Part shown: positions 40,437-48,947 of the stretch, piece by piece
How the letters are laid out: every line of letters begins with the position of its first letter
How positions within the stretch are numbered: position 1 is the stretch's first letter
Source of the DNA: an uncultured Gemmatimonadota bacterium
Lineage (GTDB): Bacteria > Latescibacterota > UBA2968 > UBA8231
DNA: 49,414 bases
Assembly (NCBI GenBank): GCA_903893785.1
Contig: CAITNQ010000179.1
Coordinates: 1 to 49,414 of the forward strand
Direction of reading: 5' to 3'
The notes under the pieces: model-generated
The model's database searches: none
Told to the model about the DNA's origin: nothing
What the model saw: only the letters and a program-made list of their open reading frames with translations
Position numbers and translations under genes: made by a program

Positions 40437-42437
40437 TCAGGCGCCGACGCGCGTGTAGACCCACATCCGGGCGGCAGGCCGGGCGTCGATCCGCACCTCC
40501 AGGCCAAGCTCCATCAGCTGGCGTCCGCTGAGGAGCGCCGGGGTCTCCTGGTCCAGGTCGCGCACGGCGTAGGTGGCTTCGGGGTCCAGCCCCTGCAGCG
40601 GGAACACGGCGGCAGTGAAGGGGCTCCGCGTCCGGCGGAAGACCTGCACCATGCCGCGGCCCTGCTCCGCCAGGTCGAATTGCCAACCCATCCAGGCTTC
40701 CTCAGACAGACCCCAGCCGGTGAGCGGGTAGTAATCGCCCAGGAAGCAGTCAGCTACCTGACGCCACTGCGCCACCAGACGCCGGTACAGGTCCCAGTCA
40801 ACATCGACCCGTTTCGGGTCCGCGGCGATGCCAAAGGCCGGGCAGAGATAGCTGCGGACCGCGTAGACCGGTTGGTCCTGGCTCAGGTAGACGCCGGTGC
40901 CGTAATAGGGCAGCCAGCGGGACAGGCCGTAGGTCTGTAGCTGATTGCCCGCGGCGTAGCTCGAGTCGCCGCCAAAAGACTGGTAATCACTGCGCAGCAG
41001 GGGTACGGAGCGGCGCAGCGTCTCCAGATCGTTGCGCCGCCCGCCCGACGCGCAGCTGTCGATGAGCATGCCGGGGTGCCGACGGCGCAACTCGTCCCAG
41101 TAGGCCAGGTACCCCTGGACATGCAGGTTCTCGGTCATGCCCTGCCGGTCCGGAGCGTCGTTGGCCCGCCAGTAGGGCAGCGGGTCCATGTTGAAGTCCT
41201 GCCGGTACAGGGTGATGCCCTCGCTCTCGATCAGGCGGTCCACGTGCTCGGTCAGCCAGGTCCGCGCCGCCGCCTGGCCCAGGTCGAGCAGCATGACGCC
41301 CCCGGGCTGACCGAGCAGCCACTCCGGGTGGGTCTGCGCCAGCCAGGTACCCGGCATGACGCGCTCGGGCTCGAACCACAGCACGAGGCCGGCCCCATAG
41401 GCCCGGGCATGGTCCGCCACGGGACGGATGCCCTGGGGGAAGCGTTCGGGGTCAGGTTCCCAGGTGCCCACGCCCTGGGCCCAATCCTGCCCCGGATACC
41501 AGCCCGCGTCCATCCACCAATAGTCCAGCTGGATGCCCTGCCGGTGCAGCGTGTCCAGGGCCTGCATCTCGTCGGTGGCATTGCACTTGAGGCCCGGGAA
41601 GAAGGCGCCGTCGCAGAAGCAGAACAGCGGTCCGGGAGGCCGCCCCCCTGCCGACGGCGTGTTGTGCGCGAGCATCCAGCGTCGCCAGAGGTTCTGGGCG
41701 CGTACCAGATCCTCGCCCTGCCACCACAGCAGGACCGAAAGCGGCGTCCGTACTTCCTCGCCCGGGGCCAGGACCAGGTGCGTCTGCTCCTGACCGGCCC
41801 GGACGGTCAGGCGGCGCCCGGCATCACGGGTGTACGTGCTCGCCCACTGGCCAGGCCAACCGACAGCCACAATGAGCCCGCCGCCGCCGAACTCGAGGTT
41901 GACGCACGGGAAGGCCCCGTTGGTCGGCCGCCCGCCGACCGCCGCGAAGGCATGCCGGCTGCCCGGACCCAACACCCGATCAAATGGTTCGAAGCTGTCC
42001 GGGGTGCATGAATCACCCTGGATGCCGTGCAACACGAACTCGCCTGAGGTGTCGTTCTCCAAGCCCAGATCGAGCCCCTGGAGGGAGGCCAGCACCGGGG
42101 TGGTGGCGACCCCGGTGTTACGCCAGAAGACGGTCCATTCGACCACCGGGAAGTCGCGGTAGGCAACCGCGACGCAGCGGACCTCCAGACCCGTGGCCGC
42201 ATCGCGCCAGCAGAGGGTACGCTGGGTGCGGGCCTGGTCCAGCGCCAACACCTCGTCACGGCAGGGCCAGGCGGCCAGGAGCGTGGCCGACGGTTGGCCG
42301 CCATAGGTGAAGGAAAAAGGCAGGTTGGGCGGCGCCGCGGCGGCGGGGGTCAGGTGCGCCTCGGCCCAGGCTCGCGCTTGGGCCCGTTCGCCTTCGGTGG
42401 CCACAGCGGCCGGGGGCACGCCATTCGGAGACGTCAT
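40437..42437 (-). CDS. GH36 alpha-galactosidase
   Basis: This 666-residue protein has the GH36 layout: N-terminal beta-supersandwich (about 1-290), barrel with WWMDAGWYPG, WEPDPERFPQGI and LWFEPERV, the nucleophile in YRQDFN (D414), the acid/base in DSCASGGRRND (D470), and a C-terminal beta domain. These are the conserved catalytic elements, so activity is likely. Substrates would be alpha-1,6-galactosides or similar. No signal peptide is visible. ATG 42437 lacks a clear SD; longer in-frame reading to 42644 gives implausible Arg-rich sequence. It is divergent from the VIT/VWA gene. A hairpin ccccgg/ccgggg (42501-42523) lies in its leader. Confidence 0.92.
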   Translation of the reverse strand: MTSPNGVPPAAVATEGERAQARAWAEAHLTPAAAAPPNLPFSFTYGGQPSATLLAAWPCRDEVLALDQARTQRTLCWRDAATGLEVRCVAVAYRDFPVVEWTVFWRNTGVATTPVLASLQGLDLGLENDTSGEFVLHGIQGDSCTPDSFEPFDRVLGPGSRHAFAAVGGRPTNGAFPCVNLEFGGGGLIVAVGWPGQWASTYTRDAGRRLTVRAGQEQTHLVLAPGEEVRTPLSVLLWWQGEDLVRAQNLWRRWMLAHNTPSAGGRPPGPLFCFCDGAFFPGLKCNATDEMQALDTLHRQGIQLDYWWMDAGWYPGQDWAQGVGTWEPDPERFPQGIRPVADHARAYGAGLVLWFEPERVMPGTWLAQTHPEWLLGQPGGVMLLDLGQAAARTWLTEHVDRLIESEGITLYRQDFNMDPLPYWRANDAPDRQGMTENLHVQGYLAYWDELRRRHPGMLIDSCASGGRRNDLETLRRSVPLLRSDYQSFGGDSSYAAGNQLQTYGLSRWLPYYGTGVYLSQDQPVYAVRSYLCPAFGIAADPKRVDVDWDLYRRLVAQWRQVADCFLGDYYPLTGWGLSEEAWMGWQFDLAEQGRGMVQVFRRTRSPFTAAVFPLQGLDPEATYAVRDLDQETPALLSGRQLMELGLEVRIDARPAARMWVYTRVGA

Positions 42438-42799
42438 GGGCCATTCAATCCGGGGAAAGGTCGACCGATGGACAGGTAATCGCACCTCGGCAGGGCGGCG
42501 CCCCGGCCTGGTTCGGCCCGGGGAAGGTAACGGTACGCCCGCCTGTCTGCCAAGAGGGCGCTTGGGCCGGACCTGGCGACGCCGGATAGGGTGCCGGTGC
42601 CCGTTCCTGCGTCCGCAGGCTGCCGCTCCGACGGCCCGCAGCACCGGCGCCGGAACCCACGGAAAAATGCGGCGCGGGCGGCAGCATCTTCGTACGTTCC
42701 TAGTGAGGGATGGCTCGGTGTCAAACAGCGGCGATGAACATTTGACCCAGGAAGCCGACCGGCCTGCGCCACAGGTCCGCCGGGAGGGATCGGTAACCC
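42438..42799. promoter_or_regulatory. 362-bp divergent intergenic region with an inverted repeat
   Basis: No gene is seen. The region must carry promoters for GH36 (-) and the VIT/VWA pair (+). Perfect arms gtcaaa (42720-42725) and tttgac (42741-42746), 15 bases apart, lie about 55-80 bases before the GTG at 42800 and could be an operator. A GC hairpin at 42501-42523 lies on the GH36 side. Confidence 0.35.
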
Positions 42800-45097
42800 G
42801 TGAGACTGACTTCGGTAGCCCTCTGGTGCTCGTTGTGCGTGGTGCGGACGGCCGGTGCCATTGGCAGCATGTACGCGGGGATGGGCGGCGACGGCGAACC
42901 CATGGAGATCGTGTCCGTCGATGCCAGCGTGCGCATCGATGACCGCCTGGCGGTTACCCGCCTCGACCAGGTGTTCCGCAATCCCACGCCACATGAGGTG
43001 GAAGGGGTCTACGACTTTGTCGTGCCCGCCGGCGCGACGCTGACCGACCTGGTGCTGTGGATCGGTGATCGGCGCGTGCAGGGACAGGTCCGCGAACAGC
43101 AGGACGCGCGCCAGGCCTATGAGGACGTGGTCAGCCACGGTGTGGATCCAGCCCTGGTCGAGCAGGTGGGCGCCGATCACTTCCGGCTCAGCATCTTCCC
43201 CTTCCCGGCTGGCCAGGCGCGGCGGGTAGAACTGGAATACATGCAGGTGCTGGAATCGGCCGCCGGACTGATGACCTATGTCTTCCCCCTGGCGGGCGAG
43301 AAGACGGCCGACCTGCACGTGGGGGCGTTCCGACTGGCGGCGCGGGTGCGTTCGCAGGTGCCCTGCACCGTTGCCGTGGAGGGGATGGACCCGAATCTGG
43401 TCAGCCAGAGCCGCGAGGGTGACTCGACGGAGGTGATCCGTTGCGCCGATGAAGAGGTGGTGGCGGCCGGCGACCTGCGGCTGCGGCTGCAGGAGTCGAC
43501 GGACGTGCCCCGGCCGCGACTGCTGAGCCAACCTCCCTCCGGCAGCGAGGAGGGGTACTACGCCCTGTGGCTGCCGCCGGCGGCGCAACTGGCTCAGGCC
43601 GCACCCACCCACCGCGCGGTGACACTGGTGCTTGATATCTCGTCGAGCATGCGCGGCAGCAAGCTGGCCGCGGCCAAGCAGGCGCTGGCGGCCACCATGG
43701 GCCAACTCGCCCCGGCTGACCTGTTCAACGTGGTCGCGTTCAGCACATACGCCGAGCGGTTCCGCCCCGATTTGGTGCCGGCCAGCGCGACCAACATCGC
43801 CGCCGCCCTAGACTTCGTGCGTCTGCAGGGCGCCCTCGGCGGCACCAACTTCCAGGCCGCGCTGCAGGCAGCGCTGGGGGTACCGACCGCGGCCGTGGAC
43901 CATCGCGTGGTCTTCCTCACCGACGGCCGCCCGACCCTGGGCGAGCAGAGCTTGGTGGCGCTTGACGCCCTGGTCACCAACCTGGCCCCGACCGCTCGCA
44001 TCTGGGCCATCGGCGTTGGCGAAGACGTGGATCGCGCTTTCCTGGAAGCCTTTACCGAGGCGCATTCGGGGGAAGCCGGCTTTGCCGCCGACGATGCGGT
44101 CCTGACCGAACGGCTGCAGGCGCTCCTGGCGCAGTTCACCACGCCCGAGGTGGTCGTGACGCGCCTGTCCTTCACCGGCACCGAAGTGCTGGCGGCCGTG
44201 CCGACGGAAATCCGGTTCCTGCGGGCCGGCCAGGAGGCGGTCCAGGTCGGACGCTACACCCGCGGCGGGGACGTCACCGTGGGCTTGGAGGGCCGCGTCG
44301 CGGACCAGCCCGTGGCGCTGTCGTGGCCCCTGCACCTGGCTCTGCCCGACAGTCTGGCGAGCGGCAGCGCCGCGAGCGACAGTTCCCTGCCCATGGTTGC
44401 CCGGTTGTGGGCCATCCGCACGGTCGAGTCCCTGGAGAACTTGATCGCGCGGTGGGGGGCCAACCAGGAGCTGTCCGACGACATCCTGCGGCTGGGGCTC
44501 ACCTACCGGCTGGTCACCAGCCGAACCTCGCTCTACGCCCCTGACCCAGAACTGCTGGTCAACCCCGAGGCCGGCGACGACTGCTGGTACTGCGGCGCTT
44601 CAGCCGTCGAGGACGCCGGCGTGCGGCTGTGGCTGGGCCGCGAGTTCGCCCAGCAGGAAGGGGTTTGGGTCGACCTGAGTTACCAACCTGGCATGCCACG
44701 TCAGCTTTACCGGGATGGCCAGGGACCGGTGGAACTGGCCGCCTACGCCGCCCTGGGCGAGCGTCTGCTGGTGGTCGTCGAGGGCACCGCCTGGGACATC
44801 GAGGCTGCGGCGCTGGGCCCCCTGCTGGTGGGCAATGCACCCAATCCCTTCAATGCCAGCACCACCATCACCTGCCTGGTGCCGCCGGCGGCCGAGGCGG
44901 CGGCCGCCGAGTTGGCCATCTACGACCTGGCCGGCCAGTGCGTGTGGCGCCTGGCGCTGGCGGCCGGAACGGGCCAGCAGCAGGTCCGGTGGGACGGTAC
45001 CGACAGGCAGGCTCGGCCGGTGGCCAGCGGGGTCTATCTGTGCCGGTTGACCCTGGGCCCGCACACCGACACGCGCCGCCTGGCGCTGGTGAGGTGA
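42800..45097 (+). CDS. VIT-VWA domain surface/secreted protein with FlgD-like C-terminal domain
   Basis: This 765-residue protein starts at GTG 42800 (GGGAGGG about 11 bases upstream) with a signal-like hydrophobic start. A VIT domain (about 35-170, VDASVRIDDRLAVTRLDQVF) precedes a VWA domain with an intact MIDAS, DISSS (D279, S281, S283), and later FLTDGRPT. A helical VIT-associated region contains ARLWAIRTVESL and RLGLTYRLVTSRTSL. The last 85 residues form a FlgD/type-IX-sorting-like Ig domain (NAPNPFNASTTI, YDLAGQCVW, ASGVYLCRLT). Inter-alpha-trypsin-inhibitor-type proteins bind other proteins or matrix. A surface adhesion role is inferred. Its paralog starts three bases after the stop. 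Confidence 0.88.
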   Translation: MRLTSVALWCSLCVVRTAGAIGSMYAGMGGDGEPMEIVSVDASVRIDDRLAVTRLDQVFRNPTPHEVEGVYDFVVPAGATLTDLVLWIGDRRVQGQVREQQDARQAYEDVVSHGVDPALVEQVGADHFRLSIFPFPAGQARRVELEYMQVLESAAGLMTYVFPLAGEKTADLHVGAFRLAARVRSQVPCTVAVEGMDPNLVSQSREGDSTEVIRCADEEVVAAGDLRLRLQESTDVPRPRLLSQPPSGSEEGYYALWLPPAAQLAQAAPTHRAVTLVLDISSSMRGSKLAAAKQALAATMGQLAPADLFNVVAFSTYAERFRPDLVPASATNIAAALDFVRLQGALGGTNFQAALQAALGVPTAAVDHRVVFLTDGRPTLGEQSLVALDALVTNLAPTARIWAIGVGEDVDRAFLEAFTEAHSGEAGFAADDAVLTERLQALLAQFTTPEVVVTRLSFTGTEVLAAVPTEIRFLRAGQEAVQVGRYTRGGDVTVGLEGRVADQPVALSWPLHLALPDSLASGSAASDSSLPMVARLWAIRTVESLENLIARWGANQELSDDILRLGLTYRLVTSRTSLYAPDPELLVNPEAGDDCWYCGASAVEDAGVRLWLGREFAQQEGVWVDLSYQPGMPRQLYRDGQGPVELAAYAALGERLLVVVEGTAWDIEAAALGPLLVGNAPNPFNASTTITCLVPPAAEAAAAELAIYDLAGQCVWRLALAAGTGQQQVRWDGTDRQARPVASGVYLCRLTLGPHTDTRRLALVR

Positions 45098-45100
45098 GCC

Positions 45101-47242
45101 ATGCCAAGAAGGCTGTGGCCGTGGGGCTGGATCGGGATATGTGGACTGCTGCTGGCGCGTCCGGGGCAGGCCGCCGCGGTGGGGCACCTGGAGGTGGACG
45201 GGCTCGAGCGACCGGTGCGCCAGACGGCGGCGCAGGTGCACCTGGTCGCGGGCGCGGCCGTAACCCGGCTGGACCAGGTCTTCCTGACCCTGGCGGGGGG
45301 CTGGGCGACGTACCAGGCCACAGTGCCGGCCGGCGCTGAAGTCACTGACCTGGTGCTCTGGATCGGCGACACGCGCGTGCAGGGCGAGGTACTGGCCGCA
45401 CGGCTGGCCCAGCAGAGCGGCGACGTGGTCGTGCTGGAGCGGCTGACGCACCGCGGTGACAGCAGCCTGCAAGCCCTGGGTTTCCGGGTTGAACTGCCGC
45501 CCGCAGAGCGGCTGCGGGTGCAGCTTGAGTATCTCGAGACGCTGTCGGCGACCGGCGGGCAGCGAACGTATCGACTGCCCCTGGATGCGGCCGGCGACAG
45601 CCTGAGCGTTGCCGTGACGGTGCACGGCGCCGCGGCGGGGCAGGTGCAGATCGAGGGTCCCCGGGCCGGCCTGGTGGCCATGGAGACCGCCGCCGATGGG
45701 GTGACGGCGCGCCTGACGGCCGCGCCTTTCGAGCAGCCAGGCGACCTGCTGCTGCACTGGGCCACCGGGGCCGCGGCGCAGGCCCTGTCGTGGCGGCCAC
45801 CGGTTGGCGATGGCTACTACGCCCTGTGGCTGCCGGTCGCGTCGGCGCAGGGCGGGGGCCAGGCACCCGCCCTGTCGCTGGTGGTGGACCTGGGCCATGG
45901 GGCCGACACCGCGTGCCTGGCGGCGGCGCGCGAGGGCCTTGCCGCGCTCATCGACGCGCTGCCCGAACCCAGCCTGCTGGGCGTCGCCGGCAGCGACGGG
46001 GCCCTGTCGCTGGCGCCACTGAGCCCGGCCACACGGGAGCGGCGCGACGCAGCGACCGCGGCGGTGCGCAAGGGTGGCCCCGGCCCTGTGCCCGGCGCCG
46101 GGGCAGCAGGGCTAGGCGCGGCGTTGCGCGCCGCACTGGCCGGCGATCCAGTGACCACGACGCGGCCGCACCTGGTATTGGTCGTCACCGATGACCCGAC
46201 GGCCGCGTCCGACAGCGGTGCCGCGCCGTTGGCGCCGGCCCTGGCCGCTGGCTTCGACCCTCTGATACGCGGTTGGGTAGTGCAACTGGGCAGCGACGCG
46301 GTCCGGTCCCGAGCCGCGCTCCTGGCGCGTTCGCTGGGATGGACGTTCTTGCCGGCCGCCGACTGCCTGGCCGTGTCCCGGGCACTGGCGGGAGTGGCGG
46401 CGACCGCGGGGCGCGAGCATGCCTGTATCGGCCGGCTGGACCTGCCGGCCGCTGGCGCCTGGGATCTGGCGCCGCCGCGCGTCGGCTGGGTTCCAGTGGG
46501 CGACGAGGCGCTGCAGATGGGCCGCTACAGCACCTCGACGCCGTCGCCCATCCGCCTGCAGGGAACCCTCGGCACGTTGGACCTGGAGGACACCGTGACG
46601 GTGGACGGCCCCGACACCACCACCCAGCCGGTGGAGGACGGTGCCGTCCTGCTGTACGCCGACTTCTCCGACGACACGCCCGCGCCCTTCAGCGTCTGCG
46701 GCGGGACCTCAGGGCAGTGGTTCACCGACCGGCCACCCGGGGTGCTGTGCGTCGGCCGTGTGATCGAGGAAGCCCGCACCCATGCCGAACTGCCGGCCGA
46801 AAGCTACACCATCCAGGCCCGCATGCGTGTGCGGGGCGCAGAGGGCAAAATCATCCTGGCACGGGCCGATCGCAGCGGCGGCACTCGCCTTGACCTGATG
46901 GTCGCCAATGACGCAGTACGCGTTACCACGTCGGCCAGCGAGATCCGCCTCCCCTACCCCCTGGAACAGGGGCACTGGTACGATGTGCGCGTGGCGGTCA
47001 GCAGCAAGGGGGTCAGCACCTGGGTGGACGGCACACCGCTACACCAGGACATGCCGTGGGGCAAGGAACCACCCGACGGCTCGGTGGGCCTGGGGGCGTA
47101 CAGCGCCGACTCGGTCTACTTCGACGACGTCGTGGTCCGCCGCGGCGTGGAGAGTGGCGGCGCGCTGCCCGGGCTGCTGCCCACCCGCCTGGCCCGGGCC
47201 CCGGTCCTGCTGTGGGCGGCGGCGCGCGCCCGGGAACTGTAA
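45101..47242 (+). CDS. Degenerate VIT-VWA paralog with inserted ConA/LamG-like domain, ended early by TAA
   Basis: This 713-residue frame has a signal peptide (LWPWGWIGICGLLLA then a GQAAA-type end) and a VIT domain clearly paralogous to its upstream neighbour (VTRLDQVFLTLAGG, DLVLWIGDTRVQG). In the VWA region the MIDAS is lost: DLGHG (D263) replaces DxSxS. Residues about 515-690 form a jelly-roll (YTIQARMRVRG, WYDVRVAVSSKGVSTWVDG, YFDDVVV) absent from the paralog. The frame stops at TAA 47240-47242 inside the helical segment aligning with the paralog's ARLWAIRTVE region, and the same frame continues to 47746. It is thus a decaying gene, a read-through product or a sequence error. Confidence 0.72.
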   Translation: MPRRLWPWGWIGICGLLLARPGQAAAVGHLEVDGLERPVRQTAAQVHLVAGAAVTRLDQVFLTLAGGWATYQATVPAGAEVTDLVLWIGDTRVQGEVLAARLAQQSGDVVVLERLTHRGDSSLQALGFRVELPPAERLRVQLEYLETLSATGGQRTYRLPLDAAGDSLSVAVTVHGAAAGQVQIEGPRAGLVAMETAADGVTARLTAAPFEQPGDLLLHWATGAAAQALSWRPPVGDGYYALWLPVASAQGGGQAPALSLVVDLGHGADTACLAAAREGLAALIDALPEPSLLGVAGSDGALSLAPLSPATRERRDAATAAVRKGGPGPVPGAGAAGLGAALRAALAGDPVTTTRPHLVLVVTDDPTAASDSGAAPLAPALAAGFDPLIRGWVVQLGSDAVRSRAALLARSLGWTFLPAADCLAVSRALAGVAATAGREHACIGRLDLPAAGAWDLAPPRVGWVPVGDEALQMGRYSTSTPSPIRLQGTLGTLDLEDTVTVDGPDTTTQPVEDGAVLLYADFSDDTPAPFSVCGGTSGQWFTDRPPGVLCVGRVIEEARTHAELPAESYTIQARMRVRGAEGKIILARADRSGGTRLDLMVANDAVRVTTSASEIRLPYPLEQGHWYDVRVAVSSKGVSTWVDGTPLHQDMPWGKEPPDGSVGLGAYSADSVYFDDVVVRRGVESGGALPGLLPTRLARAPVLLWAAARAREL

Positions 47243-47266
47243 CGCGACCGTACGCTGTTCGGCACC

Positions 47267-47746
47267 GTGGCCGAACTGGAGGAGGCCCTGCTCGACGTGG
47301 GGTTGACGTACCGGGCAGTGACCTCGGTTTCGCCGCTGGCGCTAGTGCTGCCGCGAGTGGCGGCACGGCAGGCCAGCGCCACGCCCGTGTTGGCGGCGCG
47401 CCCGGACTCGTCGTTCTTCGATCGCACGGCGGCAGCGAGCGATCCAGCGGCAGGGCTCGGCGTGGCGCTGACCAATGCCCCCAACCCGGCCAATGGCAGC
47501 ACGTGGATATCTTTCCGGTTGCCAACCGCGCTCACCGCGCCAACCGCGGCCCAGGTTGTTCTGTACAGCATGTCTGGGCAGCGGGTGGACGCGCTGGCCG
47601 TGACCGGCGGGCCCGGTGCCGTCGGGCGCGTGTGCTGGGAGGGCCGCGACCACGAACAGCGGCCAGCGGCCAGCGGCGTGTACCTGGCCGTGCTGGAGGT
47701 CGCTGGCAGGCGCCTGGCCAGCCATCGCCTGGTCCTCCTGCGCTGA
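47267..47746 (+). CDS. Continuation of the interrupted VIT-VWA paralog (C-terminal FlgD-like part)
   Basis: In the same frame as the preceding 713-residue frame, sequence resumes after the TAA at 47240. The ELEEALLDVGLTYRAVTS block matches the paralog's helical segment, followed by a FlgD-like domain (NAPNPANGSTWI, LYSMSGQRVD, ASGVYLAVLEVAG). The first possible start, GTG at 47267, has no convincing SD, and without a signal peptide the fragment could not be exported. It is best read as the tail of a single gene spanning 45101-47746. PANG replaces PFN in the usual sorting-type motif. Confidence 0.6.
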   Translation: MAELEEALLDVGLTYRAVTSVSPLALVLPRVAARQASATPVLAARPDSSFFDRTAAASDPAAGLGVALTNAPNPANGSTWISFRLPTALTAPTAAQVVLYSMSGQRVDALAVTGGPGAVGRVCWEGRDHEQRPAASGVYLAVLEVAGRRLASHRLVLLR

Positions 47747-47753
47747 CCGCTGG

Positions 47754-47773
47754 CCCCAGGTCGGTACCCGGGG
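47754..47773 (+). terminator. Stem-loop 7 bases after the stop codon
   Basis: Arms cccc-a-ggt (47754-47761) and acc-c-gggg (47766-47773), with one mismatch, enclose a cggt loop. It follows the end of the VIT/VWA pair and precedes the methyltransferase gene. No T-tract follows. Confidence 0.4.
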
Positions 47774-47851
47774 CACCGCCCGACACGCAGGCCGCGATCA
47801 GCGGCCGTGGGCGCGGTAGCCCAATGTCCCCGCTGTCCTCCGAGCGACGCG

Positions 47852-48895
47852 ATGAGTATCGGCAACCCCGTTGCCCCGCTTGCCACAACCGCGGTTCCGG
47901 CAGAGCTTCGCGACATGCTCCGGAGCGCCCTCGCACCCGGTTCGCGGGGTATCGAGGTCGGCCCCGGACGCGGCCCGGTGGCGCCGAAACGGGCCGGGTA
48001 CCGCACCCTTGTGGTAGATGTGGCCGACGCCGACGAACTGCGGCGCACGGCTCGAGCCCTGGGGGCTGAGGCAGCCGAGATCGGCAACATCGAGGCCGTC
48101 GATGTGGTGGGTGACGCCTCCCGACTTCGGGAGTTGCTGGAGACCTGCGGCCACGTTGAACGGTTCGACTGGATCGTCAGCAGCCACAACTTCGAGCATC
48201 TGGCCGACCCGGTGGGTTTCCTCTGTGACTGCGAAGCCCTGCTGTCACCCGGTGGGTTGGTGGGACTGATCATCCCGGACAAGCGCTACACTTTCGATCG
48301 CTTCCAGCGGCCGTCGCAGCTGGCTGACCTGCTGCGCGCTCGGCGCGAGGCAGGAACCGGGACGCATGAGGCCTGGGCGGCGTTCGGCCGACAGGCCCTG
48401 GACGCGGCCCGGGTGGATGCTGACGGGAACGAGCGCCGCTGGTGGGTAGCCAGGGACAATGCGCCCGAGTACCTGCGCGCGCGGGACATCCGCAGACCCT
48501 ACACGCGCCTGCAGCAGATCTTGACGGCGGCGGCGCCGCCCGCCTTCCACGGCCACCGGTGGCACTTCTCGCCGGCCGCCCTCGAGTTGCTGCTGTTTGA
48601 CCTCAATGTCTTGGGAATCTGTGGCTTGGCACCAGAACCCGTGGTCGTCTCACCCTTGGGCTGGGAGTTCGCCGTCCTGCTGCGTGCGGGCGGTGTGGTC
48701 GACTGCCCGCCCGAGGAGTGTATCGCCCGCCGCAGCGCGCTTTGCCGCCAGATCGAGGACGAAGCGGCCGCGGTGACCGGCCATTGCCTGCGCCTCGAAC
48801 GCGAGCTGGCCGACGCGCGAGCCGAACTGGACGCCCTCCGCGTCGCGCTGGACCGCCGGTCCGAGGGAGCCCGGGACACCGGCCAGACGGCTTGA
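47852..48895 (+). CDS. SAM-dependent methyltransferase with C-terminal coiled coil
   Basis: This 347-residue class I methyltransferase has motif I GIEVGPGRGPV (about 33-43), followed by LVVDVADADEL, and a post-motif SSHNFEHLADP (about 110-120). This His-containing block is common in enzymes acting on glycans and cell-surface polymers. LLSPGGLVGLIIPDKRYTFDR follows motif IV/VI in short form. Residues about 300-335 (RRSALCRQIEDEAA, LERELADARAELDALR) form a coiled coil, often seen in glycan chain-length or complex-forming methyltransferases. ATG 47852 gives a normal N-terminus; the SD is weak. It converges with a partial sulfotransferase-like gene, suggesting the edge of a surface-glycan locus. 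Confidence 0.82.
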   Translation: MSIGNPVAPLATTAVPAELRDMLRSALAPGSRGIEVGPGRGPVAPKRAGYRTLVVDVADADELRRTARALGAEAAEIGNIEAVDVVGDASRLRELLETCGHVERFDWIVSSHNFEHLADPVGFLCDCEALLSPGGLVGLIIPDKRYTFDRFQRPSQLADLLRARREAGTGTHEAWAAFGRQALDAARVDADGNERRWWVARDNAPEYLRARDIRRPYTRLQQILTAAAPPAFHGHRWHFSPAALELLLFDLNVLGICGLAPEPVVVSPLGWEFAVLLRAGGVVDCPPEECIARRSALCRQIEDEAAAVTGHCLRLERELADARAELDALRVALDRRSEGARDTGQTA

Positions 48896-48947
48896 GGCCA
48901 GGCGCGCCGGGCGGGACAGCGGCTGCTTCTCGCGAACGGGACCCGCT

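Noticed and set aside
42450..42585. Possible 68-bp tandem repeat beginning ccggggaa in the GH36 leader
   Set aside because: Similarity beyond the first 11 bases is patchy and needs several indels.
42434..43705. 423-codon minus-strand open frame across the GH36/VIT divergent region
   Set aside because: It covers the start of the VIT/VWA gene antisense and has no SD or domain signature.
47240..47242. TAA as a selenocysteine or pyrrolysine site
   Set aside because: Those use TGA or TAG, and no associated RNA element is visible. Nonsense mutation or sequence error is more likely.
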